Source of the DNA: JALORV01 sp963766365
Lineage (GTDB): Bacteria; Pseudomonadota; Gammaproteobacteria; Burkholderiales; Burkholderiaceae_F
Assembly: GCA_963766365.1 (NCBI GenBank)
Contig: CAVXZK010000003.1
Coordinates: forward strand, 124,001-188,000
DNA length: 64,000 nucleotides
Direction: 5' to 3'
Made by a program: the position numbers and the translations under genes. Below are positions 46,649-53,862 of the stretch, piece by piece (the first letter of the stretch is position 1; the number at the start of each line of letters is the position of its first letter). The notes beneath the pieces were generated by a model that was not told where the DNA came from, made no database searches, and worked only from the letters and a program-made list of their open reading frames with translations.

Positions 46649-47974
46649 TCAATGGCCGCTCGCGATGAGTGCGTCCGCATCTTCCGGGTGGCGGAAAGCC
46701 AGGCAGCTGTTGGATCCGCCGAAGCCCAGTGAATTCGAAAGCGCAATTCGAATACGCCGCTCCCGCGGCGTGCCACGTATCACGTCGACGTCGCAGTCCG
46801 GATCGAGCTCGCGCAGATTGGCGTTGACCGGCAGCGTGCTGTTGTGGATCGCGAGCGCGCAGACGGCCGCCTCGACGGCACCCGCGGCCGCGATCAGATG
46901 GCCCATGACGCTCTTGGTCGAGCTCACCGCAACCTTGCGCCAGTCCGAACCGAACACCGCCCGGACGGCCGCGCATTCGCTGCGGTCGTTCATTGGTGTC
47001 GAGGTCCCGTGTGCATTCAGGTAACTGATGTCGTCGAGCGTGGCGCCGGCGTCGGCGATCGCCGCGCGCATCGCCTGGATCGGGCCGTCGCCGGACGGAT
47101 GCGAGTCCGTGATGCGATAGCTAGACAGCGAGTTGCCATCGCCGGCGAGCTCGGCGTAGATGCGCGCGCCGCGGCGTCGCGCCGCTTCCCATTCCTCGAG
47201 CACCAGGAAGCCCGCGCCTTCGCCGAGCACAAAGCCGTTTCGCGACGCGTCGAACGGACGACTTGCGCGCTCGGGCGTGTCATTGTCCGGCGACACCGCA
47301 TTGAGGAGGCAGAAGCCGGCGAGGCCTACCGGATTGATCATCGAATCGAAACCGCCGGCCAGCACGCGATCGGCGACGCCACGGCGTATGAGCTTCATCG
47401 CGGTGCCAACAGCCTGTCCACCGGACGCGCAGGCGGTGTGGACCGAGCTCGCGTAACCGCGCATGCCGAAAACGCGCATCAGCAGTGCAGCGCCTGCCGA
47501 AGACTGGCTGCGGCAGAAGGTGAGCGGATCGGCGGCCGAGCCGTGCGCGGAGAGCAGCCGCCCGGGCTCGAGTTCGCCATTGCTGGCGGCGTCCTCTTGT
47601 ACCTCGGCCAGTTCGTCGTAGGTGACGCCCATCATGCCGGTGCCGACAACGCAGCCCCAGCGCGTGGCAGTGTCGGCCGTCGGGCGGATGCCGGCATCAG
47701 CGAACGCCTGAGACGCGGCCACGAGCGCGAAGCGGTGCGATCGGTTGGCGAGCTTCAGCAGCTTGCGGTCTCCGGCCGCCTGCTCGACGAGCTCTGGCGA
47801 CAGGTTCTTCACTTCGGCGGCAATGCGCACCGGGAACCCGCGTGCATCGAAGTTGCTGATCGGCGCGACGCCGCTGCGCGCCGCGAGCAGGGCTGACCAC
47901 GTCGCAGCGACGTCATTGCCGGCCGGAGTGACGAGGCCGAGCCCGGTGATGGCGACGCGGCGGCGTTGAGTCAT
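46649..47974 (-). CDS. Beta-ketoacyl-ACP synthase (FabF-type)
   Basis: 441 residues. The complete Cys-His-His site is present: C182 in VHTACASGGQ, His in LNAHGTSTPMND, and His in TKSVMGHLIAAAGAVEA. The opening RRVAITGLGLVTPAGNDVAA and ending SLGFGGSNSCLAF are typical. It performs decarboxylative condensation of malonyl-ACP with acyl-ACP. ATGA overlap with the dehydratase gene upstream; the inactive-looking KAS-like partner follows. Confidence 0.93.
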   Translation of the reverse strand: MTQRRRVAITGLGLVTPAGNDVAATWSALLAARSGVAPISNFDARGFPVRIAAEVKNLSPELVEQAAGDRKLLKLANRSHRFALVAASQAFADAGIRPTADTATRWGCVVGTGMMGVTYDELAEVQEDAASNGELEPGRLLSAHGSAADPLTFCRSQSSAGAALLMRVFGMRGYASSVHTACASGGQAVGTAMKLIRRGVADRVLAGGFDSMINPVGLAGFCLLNAVSPDNDTPERASRPFDASRNGFVLGEGAGFLVLEEWEAARRRGARIYAELAGDGNSLSSYRITDSHPSGDGPIQAMRAAIADAGATLDDISYLNAHGTSTPMNDRSECAAVRAVFGSDWRKVAVSSTKSVMGHLIAAAGAVEAAVCALAIHNSTLPVNANLRELDPDCDVDVIRGTPRERRIRIALSNSLGFGGSNSCLAFRHPEDADALIASGH

Positions 47975-48825
47975 GTCGTGAGCTTCGCGGCGGGCACCAT
48001 CTCGATGCGGCCGGTCGCGATGGTCTTGCCATCGTTGCGCGCTGCAAGCTTCAACTGTGCGCGCTCGCCTTCAGCGGTCAGCAGTTCGATGTCGAGTTCG
48101 AGGGTGGTGCCTGGGGTGGTGAAGGAACGGATCTTCACGTTGCTGACGCGTGACGGCATCAGCGCGCTGGCAGCCTGTCCCGGCATGGCTTCACGCGCCA
48201 CTTCGGCGGAGAGCGTCGCCATCGCGTCGAGCAACAGCGTTCCCGGAAACACCGGACGCCGCGGGAAGTGATCGGCGAAGTAGGCGACCTCATCCCGGCC
48301 GGGTATCTGCAATCGGGCGCGCAGCCGCCGTCCGGCCTCGTGCTCGATCGGCTCGAGCTGCGGCGCCGGCACGCCTGCAAACCGGCCCGCGCTGGCGCCA
48401 GCGTCGCAGAGCGTCACGAAATCCGCGCGCATCGCCTCGCGGGTGTCAAACTCGTCCATCGGCAGCATCGGCCCGACGCAGTCCACGAGTTCGAGCGCGC
48501 ATTCGCCATCGATCAGCGCGCGACCGCTGTAAGCGACCGCCTCGGCGTCGCACCTCGCCAGGTCTGCTTCCAGCGTCAGCGTCTGGCCGGGCTCGGCGAT
48601 CCGGTGGTAGCGCGTTTCGGATGCAATGCCAGCCACCGGGCGCCACGCGAAATCCAGCTCGGCCATCGCGGCCCACGCGGCAAGCTGTCCGACGGCCTCG
48701 GCCATCAATGAAGCAGGAAACCGGCTGGCGCTCGCCGGCACCGTGTACTGGCCTTCAATATGGCGACCCGAACAACGCGTGATGCGGTCGACAAAGGAGA
48801 AGGCGCGAAAGCGCTCGCTCGTCAT
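47971..48825 (-). CDS. Double-hotdog 3-hydroxyacyl-ACP dehydratase-like protein
   Basis: 284 residues, about twice the FabZ length. The C-terminal hotdog has YFADHFPRRPVFPGTLLLDA, matching the FabZ/FabA motif H-F-P-x-x-P-V-x-P-G with Asp where FabA/FabZ carry Asp/Glu. The N-terminal half also looks like a hotdog (FPASLMAEAVGQLAAWAAM) but lacks the His motif, so one site per chain is expected. It removes water from hydroxyacyl-ACP. It lies 28 bases after the ACP stop. Confidence 0.83.
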   Translation of the reverse strand: MTSERFRAFSFVDRITRCSGRHIEGQYTVPASASRFPASLMAEAVGQLAAWAAMAELDFAWRPVAGIASETRYHRIAEPGQTLTLEADLARCDAEAVAYSGRALIDGECALELVDCVGPMLPMDEFDTREAMRADFVTLCDAGASAGRFAGVPAPQLEPIEHEAGRRLRARLQIPGRDEVAYFADHFPRRPVFPGTLLLDAMATLSAEVAREAMPGQAASALMPSRVSNVKIRSFTTPGTTLELDIELLTAEGERAQLKLAARNDGKTIATGRIEMVPAAKLTT

Positions 48826-48852
48826 TGCCCTGCTGCCGGCCGAGGTGTCGTG

Positions 48853-49281
48853 TCAGGCCGTCGCTTGCGCCGTGCGCTGCGCGCGAATGACGACTTTGCA
48901 GAACGTTTCGGGAGTGAACAGGCGCGGGATGTCGGCTGCCTTCAGCGGCGTCTTGATGCGCTCGGCCGGGACCTCGTCCAGGAATTCCCTCAGCCGCGCC
49001 AGCCCGGCGTCGGTCACGATGCCCTTGTTCTCGAATTCGGCCTCGGGCAGCGGGCCGCGCGCATCCTCGACGATCTTGCCGCGCGGGATCTTCACGCCGA
49101 AGCCGCGCTCGAGCCGGAACACCAGGTCGAGGAAGTCGATCGACTCGGCATCCAGGCCCTCGATCAGCGGCACCTTCGGCTTCACGTCGTCCACTTCGCA
49201 GCCGAGCGCGTCGGCAATGATCTGCGCGACCTTCGGAAAGACGGCATCGATATCTTGCTGGCTGATTGCCTGTTCTGACAT
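48853..49281 (-). CDS. Acyl carrier protein with long C-terminal extension
   Basis: 142 residues from the ATG at 49281, preceded by GGAGTGAGGGA. The ACP four-helix domain occupies about 10-85 with the phosphopantetheine Ser in GLDAESIDFLDLVF (usual D-S-L read as E-S-I). The C-terminal 55 residues (ARLREFLDEVPAERI, FTPETFCKVVIRAQR) exceed a normal 80-residue ACP and may dock partner enzymes. It starts 4 bases after the ketoreductase stop. It is the expected substrate of the AcpS half of the fusion. Confidence 0.9.
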   Translation of the reverse strand: MSEQAISQQDIDAVFPKVAQIIADALGCEVDDVKPKVPLIEGLDAESIDFLDLVFRLERGFGVKIPRGKIVEDARGPLPEAEFENKGIVTDAGLARLREFLDEVPAERIKTPLKAADIPRLFTPETFCKVVIRAQRTAQATA

Positions 49282-49285
49282 TCCC

Positions 49286-50056
49286 TCACTCCATTTTGAA
49301 GCCGCCATCGACGTGCAGCACCTCGCCGGTGATGTAGTCGGCGAAGCGAGACGCCAGAAACCAGACGGCGTGCGCCACGTCTTGTGCCTGCCCGTAACGG
49401 CGCAGGAGGATGCGTGCCTTCACCTCGTCGCCGGCCAGATCACGCACTTGCTGCGACATCTCGGTCTCGATCACGCCAGGGGCCACGCAGTTTACCGTGA
49501 TCTTGCGCGAAGCCAGCTCGACCGACATGGCTCGCGTGAAGGCGTTGATCGCGCCTTTGCTGGCGGCGTAGTTCGCCTGGCCGCGGCCAGGCTTTTCCCC
49601 GGCGACCGAACTCAGGTTGATGATGCGGCCCGAGCGCTTCGAGATCATGTGCGGGACCACCGCTCGCGTGACGTTGAAGACACCGCCAACGTTGGTATCG
49701 AGCACAGTGCGGATGTCCTCGTCTCTCAGCAGCGCAAGCAGGTTGTCGCGCACGACACCGGCGTTGTTGACGAGGATGTCGATCCGCCCGCGGCCGCCGA
49801 TCACCTGCTCGATCGCGGCACTGACTATCGCCGCATCGGCGATATCGACCTGCATCGCCTCGGCCTTGCCGCCGGATGCGGCCACTGCAGCGACCACCTC
49901 GCCTGCAGCCTCGGCGTTGCCACGGAAGAAGAACACGACATCGACGCCGTCACCGGCGAGCCGCTCGACAATGGCGCGGCCGATGCCGCGGCTGCCGCCG
50001 GTGACCAGCGCGACTTTCCCGGCGAGTCCGGAATCGGGGGCCTGCGTGCCTGTCAT
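49286..50056 (-). CDS. fabG: 3-oxoacyl-ACP reductase, FabG-type SDR
   Basis: 256 residues from the ATG at 50056. Classical SDR: VTGGSRGIGRAI for NADPH, NNAG (VNNAGVVRDNLL), the active Ser in NLSSVAG and Tyr-Lys in YAASKGAINAFTRAM (Y-x3-K). Ending HVDGGFKME. It reduces 3-oxoacyl-ACP to 3-hydroxyacyl-ACP. Gaps of 4-5 bases on both sides show tight coupling within the operon. Confidence 0.92.
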   Translation of the reverse strand: MTGTQAPDSGLAGKVALVTGGSRGIGRAIVERLAGDGVDVVFFFRGNAEAAGEVVAAVAASGGKAEAMQVDIADAAIVSAAIEQVIGGRGRIDILVNNAGVVRDNLLALLRDEDIRTVLDTNVGGVFNVTRAVVPHMISKRSGRIINLSSVAGEKPGRGQANYAASKGAINAFTRAMSVELASRKITVNCVAPGVIETEMSQQVRDLAGDEVKARILLRRYGQAQDVAHAVWFLASRFADYITGEVLHVDGGFKME

Positions 50057-50061
50057 CGCGT

Positions 50062-50850
50062 TCAGCCTGAAATGGCGAAGCCGCCATCGACAAAGAGGGT
50101 GTGGCCGTTGATCATCGCGGCCTCGGGCAGGCACAGCAGATAGACCGCGCCGGCGACGTCTTCAGGAGTCAGTACCGGCCCGGCCGGCGAGCGCGCCTTG
50201 AACGAGGCGATCAGTTCCTCGCGATTCGGGAAGTACGATAGCGCGTCGGTCTCGACGACACCGGCGCTGACCGCATTGACGCGGATTCCGCGTGGGCCTA
50301 GCTCCTGCGCCAGCGAGCGCACCAGCGACTCCAGCGCAGCCTTCGAAGCGCCGATGAACGCGTAATTGGGCATCGCGCGCACCGAACCGAGGCTGGACAT
50401 CGCGATGATGCGGCCGCCGGCGCCCATCATCGGCGCCGCGCGCTGCGCCAGCAGGTTCAACGCGAACGCATTGGTTTCCATGCACCAGCGCCAGTGTTTG
50501 AGCGTCATGTCCATCGCTGGCTTCAGCACACCGCTGGCAGCGTTGCTGACGACGATGTCGAGCTGGCTGAAGTGCTTGCCGAGCTCGCCGAACATCTCGT
50601 CGACACTGTCAGGGAGCCCGACACTCGCCTTCAGCGCGATGGCCTTGCGACCCAGGGCGCGAAACTCCTCGCACAGTGCCTCGGCTTCCTCGTGGCTGTT
50701 GTAGTAGTTGACGACGACATCGCAGCCGGACTGCGCGAGCTTGCGCGCGATCGCGCGGCCGATTCCACGGGCGGCGCCCGTGACCAGAGCGGTCTTGCCT
50801 GCCAGGGGCAAGGACGACAAGGCGGATCGGGAAGTGTCTGCGACGGGCAT
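50062..50850 (-). CDS. fabL: FabL-type enoyl-ACP reductase (SDR with Y-x6-K)
   Basis: 262 residues from the ATG at 50850; the frame extends upstream but without coding character. SDR fold with GAARGIGRAIARKL. The active Tyr and Lys are spaced seven apart (NYAFIGASKAALESLVR), as in enoyl reductases rather than ketoreductases, and the later ETDALSYFPNREELI closely follows the FabL (ENR III) pattern. It would perform the last reduction of each elongation cycle, implying a saturated or partly saturated product. First gene of the minus-strand lipid operon. Confidence 0.85.
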   Translation of the reverse strand: MPVADTSRSALSSLPLAGKTALVTGAARGIGRAIARKLAQSGCDVVVNYYNSHEEAEALCEEFRALGRKAIALKASVGLPDSVDEMFGELGKHFSQLDIVVSNAASGVLKPAMDMTLKHWRWCMETNAFALNLLAQRAAPMMGAGGRIIAMSSLGSVRAMPNYAFIGASKAALESLVRSLAQELGPRGIRVNAVSAGVVETDALSYFPNREELIASFKARSPAGPVLTPEDVAGAVYLLCLPEAAMINGHTLFVDGGFAISG

Positions 50851-50972
50851 TGTGGCGAGAAATCGCGTTGGCGTGCGAGTGCACCGGTGCGGCGCGACCG
50901 CGATTGTATTGCTTTGACATGCGGGTGTTTTGTCCGCTTGAATCCGGTATCCCACCGTAGAGGAGTCCCTCC

Positions 50973-51434
50973 ATGACTGTAGCGCCCGACTTCGACAGGG
51001 CGGCCGCGCACCGCTACTTTGCCGCGCACTGTTTCAACACTGCCTGGGACCTTCTCGACAAGTCCGACCGCACGGAAGAGGACAACCGTCAGATGGTGGC
51101 GCTCAACATGGCGTCGCTCTATCACTGGTCGCAGCGGCCGGACTGCACGGACACGAATCGTTCGGTCAGCTACTGGCAGGCGTCGCGCATCCACGCTGTG
51201 CTGGGGCTCGCCGACGAGGCCTGGCGTTACGGAGAGACCTGTCTCGAGTTCAGCAAGGCACTCCCGCCGTTCTACCGAGGGTTTGCGCACGAGGCGCTGG
51301 CGCGCGCTGCTTCAGTCGCGGGCGATGGCGCCCGGGCCGCTGAGCAAGCGGCCATGGGCCGTGACTACGCTGCTCAGGTCACGGACGAGGGGGACCGCAA
51401 GCGGCTGCTGGATGACCTTGCGGTCTTCCCCTGA
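50973..51434 (+). CDS. Conserved-looking hypothetical cytoplasmic protein
   Basis: 153 residues, all-helical, rich in Ala, Tyr and Trp (YFAAHCFNTAWDLLDKSDRT, MVALNMASLYHWSQR, EAWRYGETCLEFSKAL). The helical pairs suggest a TPR-like fold. No signal peptide or catalytic motif. AGAGGAG lies before the ATG. It is divergent from the lipid operon with about 120 bases between starts, which must hold both promoters. Confidence 0.75.
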   Translation: MTVAPDFDRAAAHRYFAAHCFNTAWDLLDKSDRTEEDNRQMVALNMASLYHWSQRPDCTDTNRSVSYWQASRIHAVLGLADEAWRYGETCLEFSKALPPFYRGFAHEALARAASVAGDGARAAEQAAMGRDYAAQVTDEGDRKRLLDDLAVFP

Positions 51435-51524
51435 CGGCCTGCCGCCGGTGGGCGGGTGGATTGGCTGATTCGGCCAGCGCGGGGAGCGCGGCACTAGCCG
51501 CAGCCTCAGCCCACCGCGCCGGTG

Positions 51525-52490
51525 TTACGACCCCGCCGAGATCCCGTTTTCCTTCACGACCTTGCTCCAGCGGTCAATTTCCTTCTGCATGAACGCCTTG
51601 AACTCGGCCGGCCCCTGGCCGGTGATGGTCATGCCCTGCGCGCCAAGTCGCTCGGCCACGGCCGGATCCTTCAACGCCTTCTGCACTTCGGCGTTCATCC
51701 GGTCGATGATCGCAGTAGGAGTCTTGGCCGGCGCGATGACGCCCCAGTAGGCGAGCGCTTCAAAGTTCCTGATGCCGGTTTCGGCCAGCGTCGGCGTGTC
51801 AGGGAGGCTGGGATGGCGCTTGGCGCCCGTCACGGCCATCGGCCGTACCGTCCCAGCCTTGACGTGCGGCATCACCAGGAACACGGTGCCGATGCCAAGT
51901 GGTGTGTGTCCGGCGACCACGTCGTTCATCAACGGGCCACCGCCGCGGTACGGGATATGGGTCCAGGACCAGCCATCCTGCTTGCCCGCCTGGATCATCG
52001 CCAGGTGTCCCAGGCTGCCGGTGCCGATCGACCCGATCGTGATGCCCTTGATGCTGCGCGCGTCGGCGTTGACGTCCGCGAACTTGGCGTACTTCGACTT
52101 GCTCGACGCGACGAGCGCCATCGGCGAAGTGCCGATCAACGTCACGTGTTCCAGTCCCTTCATCGTGTCGAACGAAATGTTCGGGATCAGGCTCGGGTTG
52201 GTGCCGTGCGTATCGAACACGACGCCGAAAGTCGCGCCATCCGGCGCGGCCTTTGCCACTGCCGCGGTGCCGATCGAACCGGAGGCGCCGCCGATATTCT
52301 CGACGACCACGCTTTGACCGAGCTGCTTGGTCAGCTGCTGGGCGAGTACTCGGGACACCTGATCGACCGATCCCCCCGGCGGGAATACCGCGATCAGCCT
52401 GATCGTCTTGTCGGGCCAGGTCTGGGCGCCGGCGGCGCCAGCCGTAAGTGCCAGGGCCAGCATGGCCAGGGCGCGTTGCAGCATCAACAT
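51525..52490 (-). CDS. Bug-family (TctC-like) periplasmic solute-binding protein
   Basis: 321 residues with signal peptide (ALAMLALALTAGAAGAQ). Bug signatures: WPDKTIRLIAVFPPGGSVDQ, VVVENIGGASGSIGT, and the IPYRGGGPLMNDVVAGHTPL loop. The family is greatly expanded in Burkholderiales and binds small carboxylates or related metabolites through two water-mediated beta-alpha loops. There is no TctAB permease nearby, so it is an orphan binding protein. Neighbouring D-threonine aldolase is on the same strand but 144 bases away. Confidence 0.92.
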   Translation of the reverse strand: MLMLQRALAMLALALTAGAAGAQTWPDKTIRLIAVFPPGGSVDQVSRVLAQQLTKQLGQSVVVENIGGASGSIGTAAVAKAAPDGATFGVVFDTHGTNPSLIPNISFDTMKGLEHVTLIGTSPMALVASSKSKYAKFADVNADARSIKGITIGSIGTGSLGHLAMIQAGKQDGWSWTHIPYRGGGPLMNDVVAGHTPLGIGTVFLVMPHVKAGTVRPMAVTGAKRHPSLPDTPTLAETGIRNFEALAYWGVIAPAKTPTAIIDRMNAEVQKALKDPAVAERLGAQGMTITGQGPAEFKAFMQKEIDRWSKVVKENGISAGS

Positions 52491-52633
52491 CGTTGTCTCC
52501 TGTGGCGCAGTTCGTCGGTGGCGCGCGGGAGCGCGAGCTTAACGACGCGCTGAGGCCGCGTCACCTGCCGGGCAGCGGATCGGCATCCGCGGTTTCCCGA
52601 GCCGCATAGCGCGCGGGCGTCCTACGGCCGCGC

Positions 52634-53761
52634 TCAGAACACCGCGCCGCGCGCCTCGATCGGCCAGAGGTCGATCACGACGTCGTTGCGTGAGACAACG
52701 ATGACGTCGTGCAGGTTGATCGTCGGGTCAATGTGGCCGGGGATCAGCAGCGGCTTGTCGCCGAGCACGAGGTTGGGGCCTTCGTTGCCGACGCGAATCA
52801 GCACGGTGTGCTCGTCGGACACGCCACGCACCTGCCAGCCTTCGAACGCGGGCATCGCCGGACCCGAGTCGGTCGAGAATGCCTTGAGCCCGGCGTCCAG
52901 CGTGACGCGGTCGCCTCGGGCACTCATTACCGACGAGAGGATGTACAGCGCTGGCTCGAAGGCCGGAGCAATCGGGTCGAACTCGTTCTTCCCGTAATCG
53001 ACGTCCATCAGCACGTAGGAGCCGGGCTGCACTTCGTTGTAGACGCCGCTGCCGGTTTCGTACGGGAACGTGCCGGTGCCGCCACCGGTGACGATGTCAC
53101 AGGTGAGCCCCTCGGCCAGCAGGCCGTCGCGCGCCGCGCCGGCCAGGCCCGCCGCCAGCGTGATCGCCTGTCGCCGCTCCCGCACCGAGCGACGGTGCTG
53201 GGCGGAGCCGTAATACGCCTGCAGCCCGCGCAGCCTGAGGCCCTTGTGCAGCTTGATCTCGCGGGCCAGGTCAACGACTGCCGCCGTGTCGGGCACGCCG
53301 GCGCGGCCGTGACCGACATCGAGCTCGATGTAGACCTCAAGTTCGGCGGCCAGGGCGCGGCACGCGGTGGCGAGCTGGCGCACCTGCTTCACGTCGTCGA
53401 CGCAGACGCCGATGGTGGCCTTCGGATAGCGCACCGCCAGGGAAGCCAGCGTCGTGACCTTGCGCTTGCCGATGATCTCGTTGCTGACCAGGACGTTGTC
53501 GATGCCGCCGGAAAGGAAGACCTCGGCCTCGGAAACCTTCTGGCAGCAGATCCCGACCGCGCCGGCGGCCATCTGTCGCCGCGCAATCTCCACGCACTTG
53601 TGGCTCTTCGCATGCGGTCTCACGCGCATGCCGCGCACCGTCGACGACTTCATCAGTCGTTCGAGGTTGGCCTCGAAGCGGTCGAGGTCCAGCACCAGCG
53701 CGGGCGTGTCGACATCGTGCAGCGCATCGCCGACGCGCGCGGGAATCCAGCGCAGTTTCAT
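52634..53761 (-). CDS. D-threonine aldolase-like PLP enzyme (DSD1 family)
   Basis: 375 residues from the ATG at 53761. Alanine-racemase-type N-terminal barrel with PLP lysine in RVRPHAKSHKCVEIA, and a C-terminal metal site in GHIDPTINLHDVIVV (His and Asp as in D-threonine aldolase and D-serine dehydratase). It would cleave D-threonine or a D-3-hydroxy amino acid to glycine plus an aldehyde, needing PLP and a divalent metal. Divergent from dcd, with about 100 bases between starts. Confidence 0.85.
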   Translation of the reverse strand: MKLRWIPARVGDALHDVDTPALVLDLDRFEANLERLMKSSTVRGMRVRPHAKSHKCVEIARRQMAAGAVGICCQKVSEAEVFLSGGIDNVLVSNEIIGKRKVTTLASLAVRYPKATIGVCVDDVKQVRQLATACRALAAELEVYIELDVGHGRAGVPDTAAVVDLAREIKLHKGLRLRGLQAYYGSAQHRRSVRERRQAITLAAGLAGAARDGLLAEGLTCDIVTGGGTGTFPYETGSGVYNEVQPGSYVLMDVDYGKNEFDPIAPAFEPALYILSSVMSARGDRVTLDAGLKAFSTDSGPAMPAFEGWQVRGVSDEHTVLIRVGNEGPNLVLGDKPLLIPGHIDPTINLHDVIVVSRNDVVIDLWPIEARGAVF

Positions 53762-53862
53762 GGGGCCGAGTCTAGCCGGCGGGGCGATGAACCCGACGCC
53801 CATACAATCGCGTCTTGAGGTGAAGCCAAAACCATTGACCGCCGTCGAGCGGTGTGACCGAG

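Noticed and set aside
44099..50850. Aryl polyene pigment cluster
   Set aside because: It shares several families, but a FabL-like enoyl reductase is present and the methyltransferase, ammonia-lyase and exporter genes typical of such clusters are absent.
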